Origin: a virus
Length of the DNA stretch: 24,900 nt
Virus record (IMG/VR): IMGVR_UViG_3300049727_000022
Location: 1 to 24,900 of that record
Direction: 5' to 3' (one strand)
This document shows positions 14,429 through 21,731 of this stretch, in pieces; the stretch's first letter is position 1, and the number at the start of each line of letters is the position of its first letter. The notes beneath the pieces were generated by a model. That model worked only from the letters and a program-made list of their open reading frames with translations. It was not told the DNA's origin and did no database searches. The translations under genes were made by a program, and so were the position numbers.

Positions 14429-14746
14429 TCAGCGATAGACGACCGTACCGTCAATCGTCCCGGTGGAAACAATCGTAAGGCCGGTGTTGAATGTCACAGC
14501 GACGCCTTCGCCACCATACGAAACAACCTGCGGGGTGGTGACCGCAGCACCCAGAGTGATGACGCCGATGTCGGTCGTACCACTGCTGTTAACCGCGTCG
14601 ATCAGCGTGACGGTAGCGCCGGACGAGGCGGAGTTGATCACGAACGCCTTGATGGCTCCCGGCGCAGCCTTGCAGGTCAAGGTGCCGGCATTGCTGACGT
14701 GGCCATACTTCATGCCGACGGGGGCATTCAGGGGATTCTGGGGCAT
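14429..14746 (-). CDS. Small virion structural protein, function unknown
   Basis: A 105-residue protein of almost only beta-forming and small residues (SNAGTLTCKAAPGAIKAFVI, NSASSGATVTLIDAVNSSGT, LTIVSTGTIDGTVVYR), with little charge. The pattern resembles small capsid-decoration or tail-surface beta-sandwich proteins. It lies between the neck-region protein and the sheath gene, with gaps of 10 and 30 bases. The role is not recognisable beyond virion component. Confidence 0.65.
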   Translation of the reverse strand: MPQNPLNAPVGMKYGHVSNAGTLTCKAAPGAIKAFVINSASSGATVTLIDAVNSSGTTDIGVITLGAAVTTPQVVSYGGEGVAVTFNTGLTIVSTGTIDGTVVYR

Positions 14747-14756
14747 CGGAATTACC

Positions 14757-15722
14757 TCACGGGGTTGAGAAGGGGGGAGTAGGCGGCAGGATCGTCGCAG
14801 TCGCTTTCTCGATCAGCACCCGCGCGACATCGGGCATGCTTTGTTGGAGGTAGCTGACCTTGAAGTTGATCGTCTTCTTCATGGCCAGAATGCCAAGTTC
14901 CGCCTGCGTCCGCTTCTGGTCCCGCATGATGGCAGGCTCCATCATACCGATTGCGTTGGTGTCGCGGCTGAACTGGTTGACCAGATCAAACCAGGCAAGT
15001 GCCTGATCGTTGGTTGTGCCGTAGAGCGTGATGCGAACCTGATCCGAGGCAAGCTGGCCGTGATAACCGTTGATGCCTGGATTACCGATGACGGGGAACG
15101 CACCAATCGGCTGCGTGGCATCGGGCTCGATATGCACTGACCCATAGATCGGGGGAAGATTGTCGGGCACCGCAAAGGAGGGAAACAACTGGATGCCGGG
15201 ATTGGGCGAGACCAACCAGATCGGGTCATAGCTTTGCAGCGTCAGCCAGGCCGGCAAACTATTGGAGACCACCAGCGTCGTCGGGTCGAGCTGGTTGCCG
15301 ACATCGACGAGCTGGCTGAGCAGGGCGGGGTACACGGCGTTGCCCGAGTAGTGATAGAGCCCGGCGGCATGGTAGAACGGAGCCTGCTGGGAGAAAGCGA
15401 ACTTGACGCCGTTCGACTCGCCAATCCAGATCGTGTTCGGGCCAATCTCGTTGAACTCTTGCACCAGCTCGCCGGTGGTGAAAACCACCCGGTTGACCGC
15501 AATCGTCTCGTCCTCGCGCTGTTGCTTGTCGGCGGATACGTGCAACGAGCCCTGGATAACAGCGGTCTTGGTGCGGAGCCAGAAGATGTAGCCGTCGAGC
15601 GGCAGCACGTAGCGAATGTATTGCGCGAACGGAATCGCCTGATACTGCGACAACACCGACAAACCCTGAAGCAGCGGGTCCCGGTCCGAGGCGTTGTTGA
15701 CGAGTTCGGCGACGGAGGTCAT
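14757..15722 (-). CDS. Neck or tail structural protein, function unknown
   Basis: A 321-residue protein coupled by ATGA to the gene before it. Blocks include QYIRYVLPLDGYIFWLRTKT, DETIAVNRVVFTTGELVQEF, PNTIWIGESNGVKFAFSQQ, VGNQLDPTTLVVSNSLPAWL and SDQVRITLYGTTNDQALAWF. It is a mixed alpha/beta protein with no enzyme motif. Proteins with this layout are found between capsid-connector and sheath genes in related myoviruses. A tail-terminator or neck role would fit the position but cannot be shown from the sequence. Confidence 0.6.
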   Translation of the reverse strand: MTSVAELVNNASDRDPLLQGLSVLSQYQAIPFAQYIRYVLPLDGYIFWLRTKTAVIQGSLHVSADKQQREDETIAVNRVVFTTGELVQEFNEIGPNTIWIGESNGVKFAFSQQAPFYHAAGLYHYSGNAVYPALLSQLVDVGNQLDPTTLVVSNSLPAWLTLQSYDPIWLVSPNPGIQLFPSFAVPDNLPPIYGSVHIEPDATQPIGAFPVIGNPGINGYHGQLASDQVRITLYGTTNDQALAWFDLVNQFSRDTNAIGMMEPAIMRDQKRTQAELGILAMKKTINFKVSYLQQSMPDVARVLIEKATATILPPTPPFSTP

Positions 15723-16228
15723 GACTCAATCCAGGCAAGCATCGAGGCAGCATATGTACCTGTATCCTTAAAACTGGGTCGTTCCGGATTGGCCTTGGCG
15801 TACGGATGCAGAAAACGGTGGTTGATACCCAGGCGCGCGGCCATCGTCGGCACGCCCAGCTCCATTCCATCCATCCCGCGCCGGTCGATGAACTCGTTGA
15901 ACATCTGGTGCATCTTACTCGTCGCCGCTGTGAAATCCGGCGTGTCGATGTTGCGGCCAGATGCCCGATCAGCGAACGCGTCCATCATGTCTTCCGTAAG
16001 CGCATCGCAGACCTCGGAGCCGCACGTATCCCAAAAGTGCTGCATCACGTGGTATTTGGCTTCGAGAATCTCCGCCACGTCGCCGGTGGTCGTGCCACCC
16101 GCAGCCGGTGCGCTGAGCTTGCGCGGCTTTCCCCCAGGTCGGGGCGTGTGCACCGCTACGCGCCTCGGGGCATCCTTTTCGTATGGGATATCGAAGACCC
16201 CTAGATGCAGGATCACGACAAGCCCCAC
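15719..16228 (-). CDS. Neck or tail-completion protein of a conserved phage family
   Basis: A 169-residue protein. Conserved-looking blocks are LGVFDIPYE near the N-terminus, GTTTGDVAEILEAKYHVMQH (about 44-63), then GVPTMAARLGINHRFLHPYA and NPERPSFKDTGTYAASMLAW at the C-terminus. I recognise the GDVAEILEAKYxVM plus HPYAKxNPxRPSFxDTGxYxxS pattern from phage neck-region proteins without an assigned biochemical role. By position it probably belongs to the head-to-tail connector or tail completion set. Its start overlaps the end of the upstream gene by 16 bases. Confidence 0.65.
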   Translation of the reverse strand: MGLVVILHLGVFDIPYEKDAPRRVAVHTPRPGGKPRKLSAPAAGGTTTGDVAEILEAKYHVMQHFWDTCGSEVCDALTEDMMDAFADRASGRNIDTPDFTAATSKMHQMFNEFIDRRGMDGMELGVPTMAARLGINHRFLHPYAKANPERPSFKDTGTYAASMLAWIES

Positions 16229-16668
16229 AGACCACCAAAATCCTGCTGAAAACTGAGGTAAGCGCGCCCATACAGCGTCCGCATGAAGCCCAGGTCGCCG
16301 ATCGTCAGCTCCTTCAGCGCATCCGGCGTGGCCAGCGACATCGAGGTTGACTGATCGCTGGTCGAAGCGACAACACCGGCGGCGAACTTATTGAGGCCCA
16401 GATCGGCCCGCGTCTTGTTGAAGTAGTCGCGCCCTTCCTGATCCTGCGCAGTCTCCAGCAGTAGGTGGCCGGCGCAGTTATAAACCGCGAGCGTGTAGTC
16501 GGCGCCAGATGCACACGGAATCTGGATGACCAGCGCCAGCGCCTTGTCGAGCGTCCACTGGAGGAAAGGCGAGTTGCTGGGCAAATACAAAACACTGATG
16601 CCCATCGCGTCTTGCACGAAGAGTGTGTAGTCGGGCAGGTTCGGTGTGTTTGGATTTGCCCAGGCCAT
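16213..16668 (-). CDS. Connector-region protein, function unknown
   Basis: A 151-residue protein (MAWANPNTPNLPDYTLFVQD, LQWTLDKALALVIQIP, LAVYNCAGHLLLETAQD, IGDLGFMRTLYGRAYLSFQQ). Mixed helices and strands without a known motif. It starts 6 bases after the previous stop, with CCCGAG ahead of the ATG. In gene order it occupies the slot of a head-completion or adaptor protein between the capsid and tail-completion genes. That is position-based inference. Confidence 0.6.
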   Translation of the reverse strand: MAWANPNTPNLPDYTLFVQDAMGISVLYLPSNSPFLQWTLDKALALVIQIPCASGADYTLAVYNCAGHLLLETAQDQEGRDYFNKTRADLGLNKFAAGVVASTSDQSTSMSLATPDALKELTIGDLGFMRTLYGRAYLSFQQDFGGLWGLS

Positions 16669-16674
16669 CTCGGG

Positions 16675-17193
16675 TTACTTCCCAGGCATCTTGATGTTGC
16701 TGCGTGCCGCATCGGGGTCAACAGTCAGCGAGAAGTGAACCTCGTCGCCGGTGGCGCGCTCGTGCGGCTGAAGCTGCTGCTCGACCTCGACCTGGGTGAT
16801 ACGCGCCGGGCGCCGACGCGGGCCGGAAGTCGCGGCATTGGCCGCACGGTCGAAGCCGGCAGCCGCCTTGACCGCCTCATCCACCGACCGCTGCGAAGCG
16901 GTGTCGTTCACGATGACGTTGGCGTCGAGAATTTCGTCCTTCTGGATCGGCTTTCCGAGACGATACAGCATCCCGGAGAACTTGTTGACCAGTCCGTTGA
17001 AGTCGGTCGCTTCGCGCGCACCGTGGCGCTGAAGCTGCGCGATAACCTTGTCGGTCTGTTCCGGCGTCCACTGCTCGCCGATGGACACCTGCTGCCCACT
17101 GCGAATATCGACCATTGCCAGCAGGTTGTTGTCGGGGGTGCGATAGTGGAACTGCCAGTGCTGCCGGGTCGGGTTCGCGATGTAGATCGTCAT
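16675..17193 (-). CDS. Connector-region protein, function unknown
   Basis: A 172-residue protein. It begins MTIYIANPTRQHWQFHYRTP and a small beta domain (NNLLAMVDIRSGQQVSIG) is followed by helices (WTPEQTDKVIAQLQRHGARE, LVNKFSGMLYRLGKPIQKDE). A charged, likely flexible segment (GPRRRPARITQVEVEQQLQ) leads to a terminal strand EVHFSLTVDPDAARS. TAGGAG 6 bases before the ATG supports the start. It is the first gene after the capsid gene and the hairpin at 17223-17250. No function can be assigned. Confidence 0.6.
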   Translation of the reverse strand: MTIYIANPTRQHWQFHYRTPDNNLLAMVDIRSGQQVSIGEQWTPEQTDKVIAQLQRHGAREATDFNGLVNKFSGMLYRLGKPIQKDEILDANVIVNDTASQRSVDEAVKAAAGFDRAANAATSGPRRRPARITQVEVEQQLQPHERATGDEVHFSLTVDPDAARSNIKMPGK

Positions 17194-17222
17194 GTCAGGC
17201 TCCTAGTCGTGAGAGGGAAAGC

Positions 17223-17250
17223 GGGGCTGCCTCTATGAGGAAGCAGCCCC
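17223..17250 (-). terminator. Hairpin after the major capsid gene, possible partial terminator
   Basis: GGGGCTGC (17223-17230) and GCAGCCCC (17243-17250) form a perfect 8-bp GC-rich stem with a 12-base loop. On the minus strand the stem is followed by GCTTTCCCTCT, a weak pyrimidine tract. It lies in the 120-base gap between capsid gene and next gene, where a partial terminator or RNA-end stabiliser would raise capsid mRNA over downstream genes. Confidence 0.5.
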
Positions 17251-17313
17251 AGTTTGCCGCAGCAGGTCCCTGAGGGGGAAACAGGGTCGGAGACTACCCG
17301 CTGCGGGTCGCAA

Positions 17314-18342
17314 TCAGTACGGCATGCTGATGATCGAGAGCGCCTGCGGGCGGATGCACCAACCGCTGGTGATCCGGAGTTCCTGCAACTCGGTGATCGC
17401 GCCGTCCGGGGTGGGCGTCGGAATCTTCATCGGTGCCGCCATGTCGGCGTACATCAGGTTGGTCGCCTTGATGTTCGGCTGAACCCCAGCGAACTCGTTG
17501 GTGTTGATGCCGGGGATGTCGGGCTGCTCGATCTCGGGCATGGTGAGCAGCACGGCATCGTTGGCGAGGCCAGGAGCCTGCCCGATCAGCGTATCGTCGA
17601 AGTACCACTCGAAGGTGTCGCCGCCCGCCGCCGCAGTCGCCTTGATGACGTCGCCGGTAGTCGAGGTGCCGGCGCCGGGGCGCTGGTAGCTGGTGACCTG
17701 CACGATATTGGCGTAGGCGAACTGCAAGAAGATGCGCTGCGGCGAAATGACCACGATGTTGTTCTTGATGTTGCCCCCGCTCTGCCACATCCGCGCCTTG
17801 AGGGCGACGATCTGGTTGAGGAAGAACAACGCCATCTGGCCGTTGTCGTAGGTCGAGGCGGTGGTGTTGCCGAAGCTGTCGGGCGGCAGCGCCACCGGCG
17901 TCGCGCCGGAGGTATTGAGCAGCCCTTCACCGTTGGTCGGGTTGAAGCCATACAGCAGCGAACTGCGCATCTGCTGGAAGATGCCTTGGCGCATCGCCAA
18001 ATCCTGCGCAGCCGGGAGCGCCACGTTCCACTCGCTCGCGCGGGCGATATCGTGGTGATCCCAGATGGCGCGCACGCGGATCAAGTAGGTCGGCGTGCTG
18101 AAGTAGTTGGCTTCGAGGCTCGCCGAGGGCAGCAGGTTGGATGGCGACTGCCCGGCAGCAACTTCGGTGCGCAGGTCGAGGCGGTTGACGTACACCGCCA
18201 TATCCTCGCTCCCGATCTTAACGCGCGGCTTGCCGCCGGCCAACGCAGCAAAGGCGCCGGACGCCTGGGCGTAGGTGAGGATGAGTTCAGGCTCGGTGAA
18301 GCTCGGCGTCACCTTCGCCTGGGTCGGGAAGATATTTCCCAT
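17314..18342 (-). CDS. Major capsid protein (DUF2184-like)
   Basis: A 342-residue protein. Blocks fit the DUF2184 major capsid family: EDMAVYVNRLDLRTEVAAGQ, YLIRVRAIWDHHDIARASEW, LPAAQDLAMRQGIFQQMRSS, LLYGFNPTNGEGLLNTSGAT, IVVISPQRIFLQFAYANIVQ and a C-terminal block ELQELRITSGWCIRPQALSI. The HK97 fold is expected. No N-terminal delta domain is obvious, consistent with a separate scaffold, supplied here by the gene two places upstream. GAAGGG 8 bases ahead supports ATG 18342. A hairpin follows the gene. Confidence 0.88.
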   Translation of the reverse strand: MGNIFPTQAKVTPSFTEPELILTYAQASGAFAALAGGKPRVKIGSEDMAVYVNRLDLRTEVAAGQSPSNLLPSASLEANYFSTPTYLIRVRAIWDHHDIARASEWNVALPAAQDLAMRQGIFQQMRSSLLYGFNPTNGEGLLNTSGATPVALPPDSFGNTTASTYDNGQMALFFLNQIVALKARMWQSGGNIKNNIVVISPQRIFLQFAYANIVQVTSYQRPGAGTSTTGDVIKATAAAGGDTFEWYFDDTLIGQAPGLANDAVLLTMPEIEQPDIPGINTNEFAGVQPNIKATNLMYADMAAPMKIPTPTPDGAITELQELRITSGWCIRPQALSIISMPY

Positions 18343-18357
18343 GGTGGTTTCCCTTCT

Positions 18358-18978
18358 TCAGATGAGGATGATCGCGGCGTCACCGGCTGCCCACGTGGCA
18401 TTCGGCGAGGACCAGGATACGATCTTGCTGTTGGTGTTGACCGACAGCAAGCGGACCGATGTCGGCAGCGCGAAGTTGCCGCCGGTGGTCACGAGCGTGA
18501 TCCGGTAGTTGGTCACGTCCCAGTAGAGCGCCTGGGAAGTGATCGAGCCATCGGAGCTGTTCAGCGCGGTGACAATCGCCGGGTCGCAAGCGACCGCCAA
18601 CCGGACGTTGGTGCCCAAGCGGAAGAAGGACACGTAGTTGCCCGATGCCGCCAGCGGCACGGTGTTGCCGGTGTTGATGACCATCGACGAGGCTTGGTTG
18701 AAGACGCTGAACCCGGTGATGGTGGCCTGCGTGGTCGAGCGATTGACCACCGGGCCGAGGCCGTCGGCCTGCGCGTTGGCGACGTTGATCATCTCGTTGA
18801 TGGGCACGCCGCCCCACATCGGGATCGAGTCGGCGGTGCCGAGGAGGCCGCCCATCAGCCACAGGCGCGATGCCGGGTCGTCGGAGACCAGGCCCTGCAT
18901 GAGCCCCTGGGTCTGGAGCAAGAAGGAGTCCTGCGGCTGGCTGGTGCCGTAGGGGTTGAAGGCGAGGGTGCTTGCCAT
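18358..18978 (-). CDS. Head structural protein, possible capsid decoration protein
   Basis: A 206-residue protein. The N-terminus (FNPYGTSQPQDSFLLQTQGL, MQGLVSDDPASRLWLMGGLL, PMWGGVPINEMINV) is an extended arm with a WGGxPIxE motif seen in phage head proteins encoded just ahead of DUF2184-type capsids. The rest is beta-rich (TITGFSVFNQASSMVINTGN, LYWDVTNYRITLVTTGGNFA). It lies between the scaffold/protease gene and the capsid gene, with one base between it and the upstream stop. A decoration or capsid-stabilising role is inferred from position and composition. Confidence 0.7.
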   Translation of the reverse strand: MASTLAFNPYGTSQPQDSFLLQTQGLMQGLVSDDPASRLWLMGGLLGTADSIPMWGGVPINEMINVANAQADGLGPVVNRSTTQATITGFSVFNQASSMVINTGNTVPLAASGNYVSFFRLGTNVRLAVACDPAIVTALNSSDGSITSQALYWDVTNYRITLVTTGGNFALPTSVRLLSVNTNSKIVSWSSPNATWAAGDAAIILI

Positions 18979-18979
18979 C

Positions 18980-19972
18980 TCAGTTGCTCCCGTTCGGGTT
19001 GCGGTTGATGCGCCCGACGGTCGCGCCGGTCATGAACGGCGCCATGAAGGCTCCGATGTCGCCGCCGAACCGCGTGATCTGACGGCCCGCCTGGTCGCGC
19101 GTAACGATAGGGATGAGCTGTCCAGGGCTGCCGACGGTCGGCGACTTAGCAGCCTGCACCGCGTCCGCGTAGACGATATCCTCGATGGGGCCGAGCATGG
19201 CCTCGTCGAGGCTGTCGAGGCGGCTGTCCTTGAAGCGCGCGGAGTGCTTCTGGAAGCGGCCGAGCTGGCGCTTGCGGTAGTCGATGGGCCGCTCGCCGGG
19301 GATCGGCGGAGAGGCGCGGTCGCCAAACATCGCGGCCACGCTGTCCGCACGGCTCTGCGCCAGCGCCAGGGCGTTGCGCTCGTCGACCGGCACCTCGGTC
19401 GTCAGGTGCTTGATCTTGGCTTCGAGGGCGATGATGCGATCGTTGGTGGCGCTGTCGTGTCGCGCTGCGTCCATGCGCTCTTTCTCCTTGAGTTCCTCCG
19501 CGTCCTTGCGGGCTTTGTCCTGAGCCTCGTGGTCAGGCTCCTCGGCCTCCTCCTTCGCCCACTTCTCGAAGGACTCGCCGCCGTCCTTGCGCTCGGTGTC
19601 CTCGGCATCGTGGCGAGCACGCTTCGCGTCTTCGCGAGCTTTCTCTTCCTCGGCGCCGTCCTTGCGCATGGCATCGGTCATCGCCATCTCGTCGGCGTCG
19701 TGACGAGCCTTCCAGGCATCGTGCTTCTCGCCGTCCTTGCGAGCGCCGAACCGATCCTTGCGAGCCGTGTCGAAACGCCGCTCGTTCTCCTTCTCCGCTT
19801 CCTCGCGCTCCTTCTTCGTGGCCTCATCCGCGTCCTTGCGGGCTTTGTCGGCGGCCTCGAAGCTGTCCAGCCGCGCATCCATGCGGCCGAGCGCGTCGGC
19901 GATCTTGTCGAGCTTGTCTGCGTTGTCTTTCCGGGCCTTATCGGCCGCGGCGATCCTTTCCTCTTCGGTCAT
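18980..19972 (-). CDS. Possible separate scaffold protein from an internal in-frame start
   Basis: Methionine 320 of the fusion protein (ATG 19972-19970) is preceded by AGGAAGGA ending 9 bases upstream, a strong ribosome binding site inside the coding sequence. It lies exactly at the junction of the protease-like domain and the coiled coil. Initiation here would give a free 330-residue scaffold, as lambda Nu3 is made within gene C. Seen directly: the site and its position. Inferred: its use. Confidence 0.55.
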   Translation of the reverse strand: MTEEERIAAADKARKDNADKLDKIADALGRMDARLDSFEAADKARKDADEATKKEREEAEKENERRFDTARKDRFGARKDGEKHDAWKARHDADEMAMTDAMRKDGAEEEKAREDAKRARHDAEDTERKDGGESFEKWAKEEAEEPDHEAQDKARKDAEELKEKERMDAARHDSATNDRIIALEAKIKHLTTEVPVDERNALALAQSRADSVAAMFGDRASPPIPGERPIDYRKRQLGRFQKHSARFKDSRLDSLDEAMLGPIEDIVYADAVQAAKSPTVGSPGQLIPIVTRDQAGRQITRFGGDIGAFMAPFMTGATVGRINRNPNGSN

Positions 19973-20929
19973 GCCGATAGGTCCTTCCTGAAGTGATTGA
20001 TTGACAACTCCGGACGGTTCCCCGCCCTTATCCCACACACCAGCACCACACAAGGCAATGTGGTCGAGGAGGGCTGGGTCGCCCTCGACCAGTAGAACTG
20101 TGCCATCACTTAACCTGACTTTCTCGTTATTGGAGGCACTGCTGAAGACGACCGCTGGCGATGTACTGGCCTGCTCGGAGTGCAGCCAATCGAGGCAAGA
20201 GTCATCCCAAATCTTGACGATCGCCCAAACCTCGTCGCCCTTGATGTAAGGCAGGAAGGTCGTGCCGACGATGCGATTGTGAAACTCTTCGCTGTCGAGC
20301 GCGGGCTTCTTCTCGGGGTGGTCGTAGATGACCGGCAGGCCGTTGGCGCGCGCCAGGAACTCCGGATCGAGATAGATGGATGGATCACGCCAGCAATACT
20401 CGGCCTCGCGCAGCACCTTGCCCTTGTCGTCCTTGACCGCGTTGCGGTAGGCAACACCGGTGCCGGTCAGCCGGATGTCGAAGAGCCAGAACTTGCCGTA
20501 ACGCTGCGGGCTGACCAGATCGCCCGCCGCCATCATCCGCGCGATGCCAAGCTCGTTGGCGGAAAGGCGTTTCAGGGCAACGCGCACGCCGGGGTGCATC
20601 GGTTCCGGGGGGTCGCTCGGCTTGGCCCAAACGAAGCCGCTGTGCTCGGCGTTCAGCTTCGGGTCGAAAGGCTTGGGCAACTTCTGGAGGAAGGTGGTGT
20701 AGTCGACGCCATCAGCAATGCGCCGCATCAAGACCGCGCGATCATCTTCTGGGCACTGGCCCAGCTCTTCGACGCATTCGCGCTGGGCGGCAGCCTCGGG
20801 GGTTTCGCCATCCTCGATCTTGCCGCCCGGCAACGCCCATTCGCCGGCGTGATCGCCCTCAGCCGAACGCTTGACGAACAGGGCTTCGCCGGCTTCGGTC
20901 AGGAACAAGATGCCGGCCGCGTGGATCAC
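18980..20929 (-). CDS. Nudix hydrolase - DUF2213-like prohead protease - scaffold fusion protein
   Basis: A 649-residue protein with three parts. Residues 1-125 are a Nudix hydrolase domain with a perfect Nudix box from G36 to G57 (GGKIEDGE, then REcvEELG). Residues about 137-315 look like the DUF2213 prohead-protease-type domain (LPVIYDHPEKKPALDSEEFH, FLPYIKGDEVWAIVKIWDD, DHIALCGAGVWDKGG), with H204 and a serine in the STSPAVVFSS stretch as possible catalytic residues. Residues about 320-515 are a highly charged coiled coil with many ARKD and RHDA units, and 520-649 a C-terminal segment; together they suit a scaffold. The start is GTG 20929, fixed by AGAAGGAG 8 bases upstream. Protease and scaffold in one gene before the capsid is a known arrangement; the fused Nudix domain is unusual. 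Confidence 0.8.
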   Translation of the reverse strand: MIHAAGILFLTEAGEALFVKRSAEGDHAGEWALPGGKIEDGETPEAAAQRECVEELGQCPEDDRAVLMRRIADGVDYTTFLQKLPKPFDPKLNAEHSGFVWAKPSDPPEPMHPGVRVALKRLSANELGIARMMAAGDLVSPQRYGKFWLFDIRLTGTGVAYRNAVKDDKGKVLREAEYCWRDPSIYLDPEFLARANGLPVIYDHPEKKPALDSEEFHNRIVGTTFLPYIKGDEVWAIVKIWDDSCLDWLHSEQASTSPAVVFSSASNNEKVRLSDGTVLLVEGDPALLDHIALCGAGVWDKGGEPSGVVNQSLQEGPIGMTEEERIAAADKARKDNADKLDKIADALGRMDARLDSFEAADKARKDADEATKKEREEAEKENERRFDTARKDRFGARKDGEKHDAWKARHDADEMAMTDAMRKDGAEEEKAREDAKRARHDAEDTERKDGGESFEKWAKEEAEEPDHEAQDKARKDAEELKEKERMDAARHDSATNDRIIALEAKIKHLTTEVPVDERNALALAQSRADSVAAMFGDRASPPIPGERPIDYRKRQLGRFQKHSARFKDSRLDSLDEAMLGPIEDIVYADAVQAAKSPTVGSPGQLIPIVTRDQAGRQITRFGGDIGAFMAPFMTGATVGRINRNPNGSN

Positions 20930-21052
20930 TCAGCGTACTCCTTCTGGGCAGTTCCCACCCTTTCCCTCGTAACTTGTGGGAGATTGGGTTTGCGCACCGC
21001 CGCCGGCAACTGAACTAGCAATCGGGACCTGCGACCTAGCGAGGGTGGGCAT
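20930..21052 (-). CDS. Possible 40-residue protein ahead of the Nudix-protease gene
   Basis: ATG 21052 opens a 40-codon frame, MPTLARSQVPIASSVAGGG then AQTQSPTSYEGKGGNCPEGV, whose TGA ends one base before the GTG of the Nudix fusion. The composition (Gly/Ser/Pro with a Cys) looks like a small virion or accessory peptide and not random, and there is an AGGCGG 6 bases upstream. It fills an otherwise non-coding gap of 171 bases. No family is recognised. Confidence 0.4.
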   Translation of the reverse strand: MPTLARSQVPIASSVAGGGAQTQSPTSYEGKGGNCPEGVR

Positions 21053-21107
21053 TGACGCCGCCTGCCCGTAGCGCGGCGTTGAGGAGTCTCCCGCCCGATC
21101 TCACCAT
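21036..21107 (-). CDS. Possible 23-residue leader ORF
   Basis: An ATG (21107) overlapping the end of the 121-residue gene in the phage's usual coupling style opens a 23-codon frame (MVRSGGRLLNAALRAGGVNA) ending at 21036, inside the 40-residue ORF start region. It may only carry ribosomes across the gap to the next start. Little supports it beyond position. Confidence 0.2.
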   Translation of the reverse strand: MVRSGGRLLNAALRAGGVNAHPR

Positions 21108-21466
21108 TTCTTCGCTTGTTCGAGAGCCTCTTCCCTAGTGGAAGCATAAACATTCGTCTTGACTCCTGGGGAGTACTCAATCTCCCACAGGGCTTCCTTG
21201 TAAGCTGTGGCCGCCATCACTTTATGCACTTTGACCTTAAACTCGTCCGAATCCTTCCTCGACGCGCACAAAGCGTCGACGCGCTTCTCCATCGAGTCGC
21301 ATTTCGCCAGGATGCCGTCGAGCCGGTCGGTCATGGTGCAATCCTTCTCACCCGCCTCGCTGTATGCGATGGCCTCAGCTTGCTTCGGCGGCTTGCCGGC
21401 TTTTTCTTCGGTAGCGATGTTACGACCAAAGGCGGCGCTGCCGACCGGACCCTTCTCAAGCGGCAT
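21101..21466 (-). CDS. Small composite head-region protein, function unknown
   Basis: A 121-residue protein from ATG 21466, preferred over 21508 because MPLEKGPVGSAAFGRNIATE, then GKPPKQAEAIAYSEAG, is a pattern shared by many small phage proteins beginning MPLxKG. Residues about 44-75 (MTDRLDGILAKCDSMEKRVD, ALCASRKDSDEF) are a short coiled coil resembling the start of the scaffold part of the Nudix fusion gene. Residues 76-121 form a small separate domain (ALWEIEYSPGVKTNVYASTR, EEALEQAKKW). It overlaps the previous gene by 11 bases. The role is unknown. Confidence 0.6.
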   Translation of the reverse strand: MPLEKGPVGSAAFGRNIATEEKAGKPPKQAEAIAYSEAGEKDCTMTDRLDGILAKCDSMEKRVDALCASRKDSDEFKVKVHKVMAATAYKEALWEIEYSPGVKTNVYASTREEALEQAKKW

Positions 21467-21731
21467 CGTCCAACTCCTCGGCCTGCGCCATGATCCGCTC
21501 TGCCTCATCGACCGCTACCTTCTCGCCACGCATCCGCCGGGAATTGAGCTGGCGCGCGGCGGCCATCCGATGGGTCATGCGGAGGAGCCCAGATAGGCCC
21601 TGCATCGCGTCTAGGGCCGTTTGTAGGGCGGTCTCGCGCGCGCAGCGGGCTTCCGTGGCCTGCGCGTCCTTGACCGCCTTACACGCCTCTGCGCGGCTTG
21701 CAATCTGGTGGGCGTAGTCGTCGAAGGTCAT
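21456..21731 (-). CDS. Small helical head-region protein, function unknown
   Basis: A 91-residue protein from ATG 21731, which overlaps the MuF-like gene stop as ATGA; an in-frame ATG at 21776 lies deep in that gene and is unlikely. It is almost all helix: FDDYAHQIASRAEACKAVKD, ALQTALDAMQGLSGLLRMTH, EKVAVDEAERIMAQAEEL. Its place between a head morphogenesis gene and the protease/scaffold gene suggests an assembly accessory protein. No motif is recognised. Confidence 0.6.
   Translation of the reverse strand: MTFDDYAHQIASRAEACKAVKDAQATEARCARETALQTALDAMQGLSGLLRMTHRMAAARQLNSRRMRGEKVAVDEAERIMAQAEELDDAA

Noticed and set aside
17254-19008. Rightward open frame of 584 codons opposite the capsid and decoration genes
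   Set aside because: Arg/Gly/Asp/Val-rich product without motifs, caused by high G+C codon bias on the opposite strand. The minus-strand genes have family signatures.
18956-19996. Rightward frame rich in Leu and Val, looking like membrane segments
   Set aside because: It is the antisense of the Lys/Asp/Glu/Arg-rich coiled coil, whose codons read as Leu, Phe, Val and Ala on the other strand.
20926-21180. Leftward 84-codon frame ending with a GTGA overlap at the Nudix gene
   Set aside because: It covers the end of the 121-residue gene in another frame and its product is a basic Arg/Gln-rich sequence. The 40-codon frame in the same gap is more protein-like.
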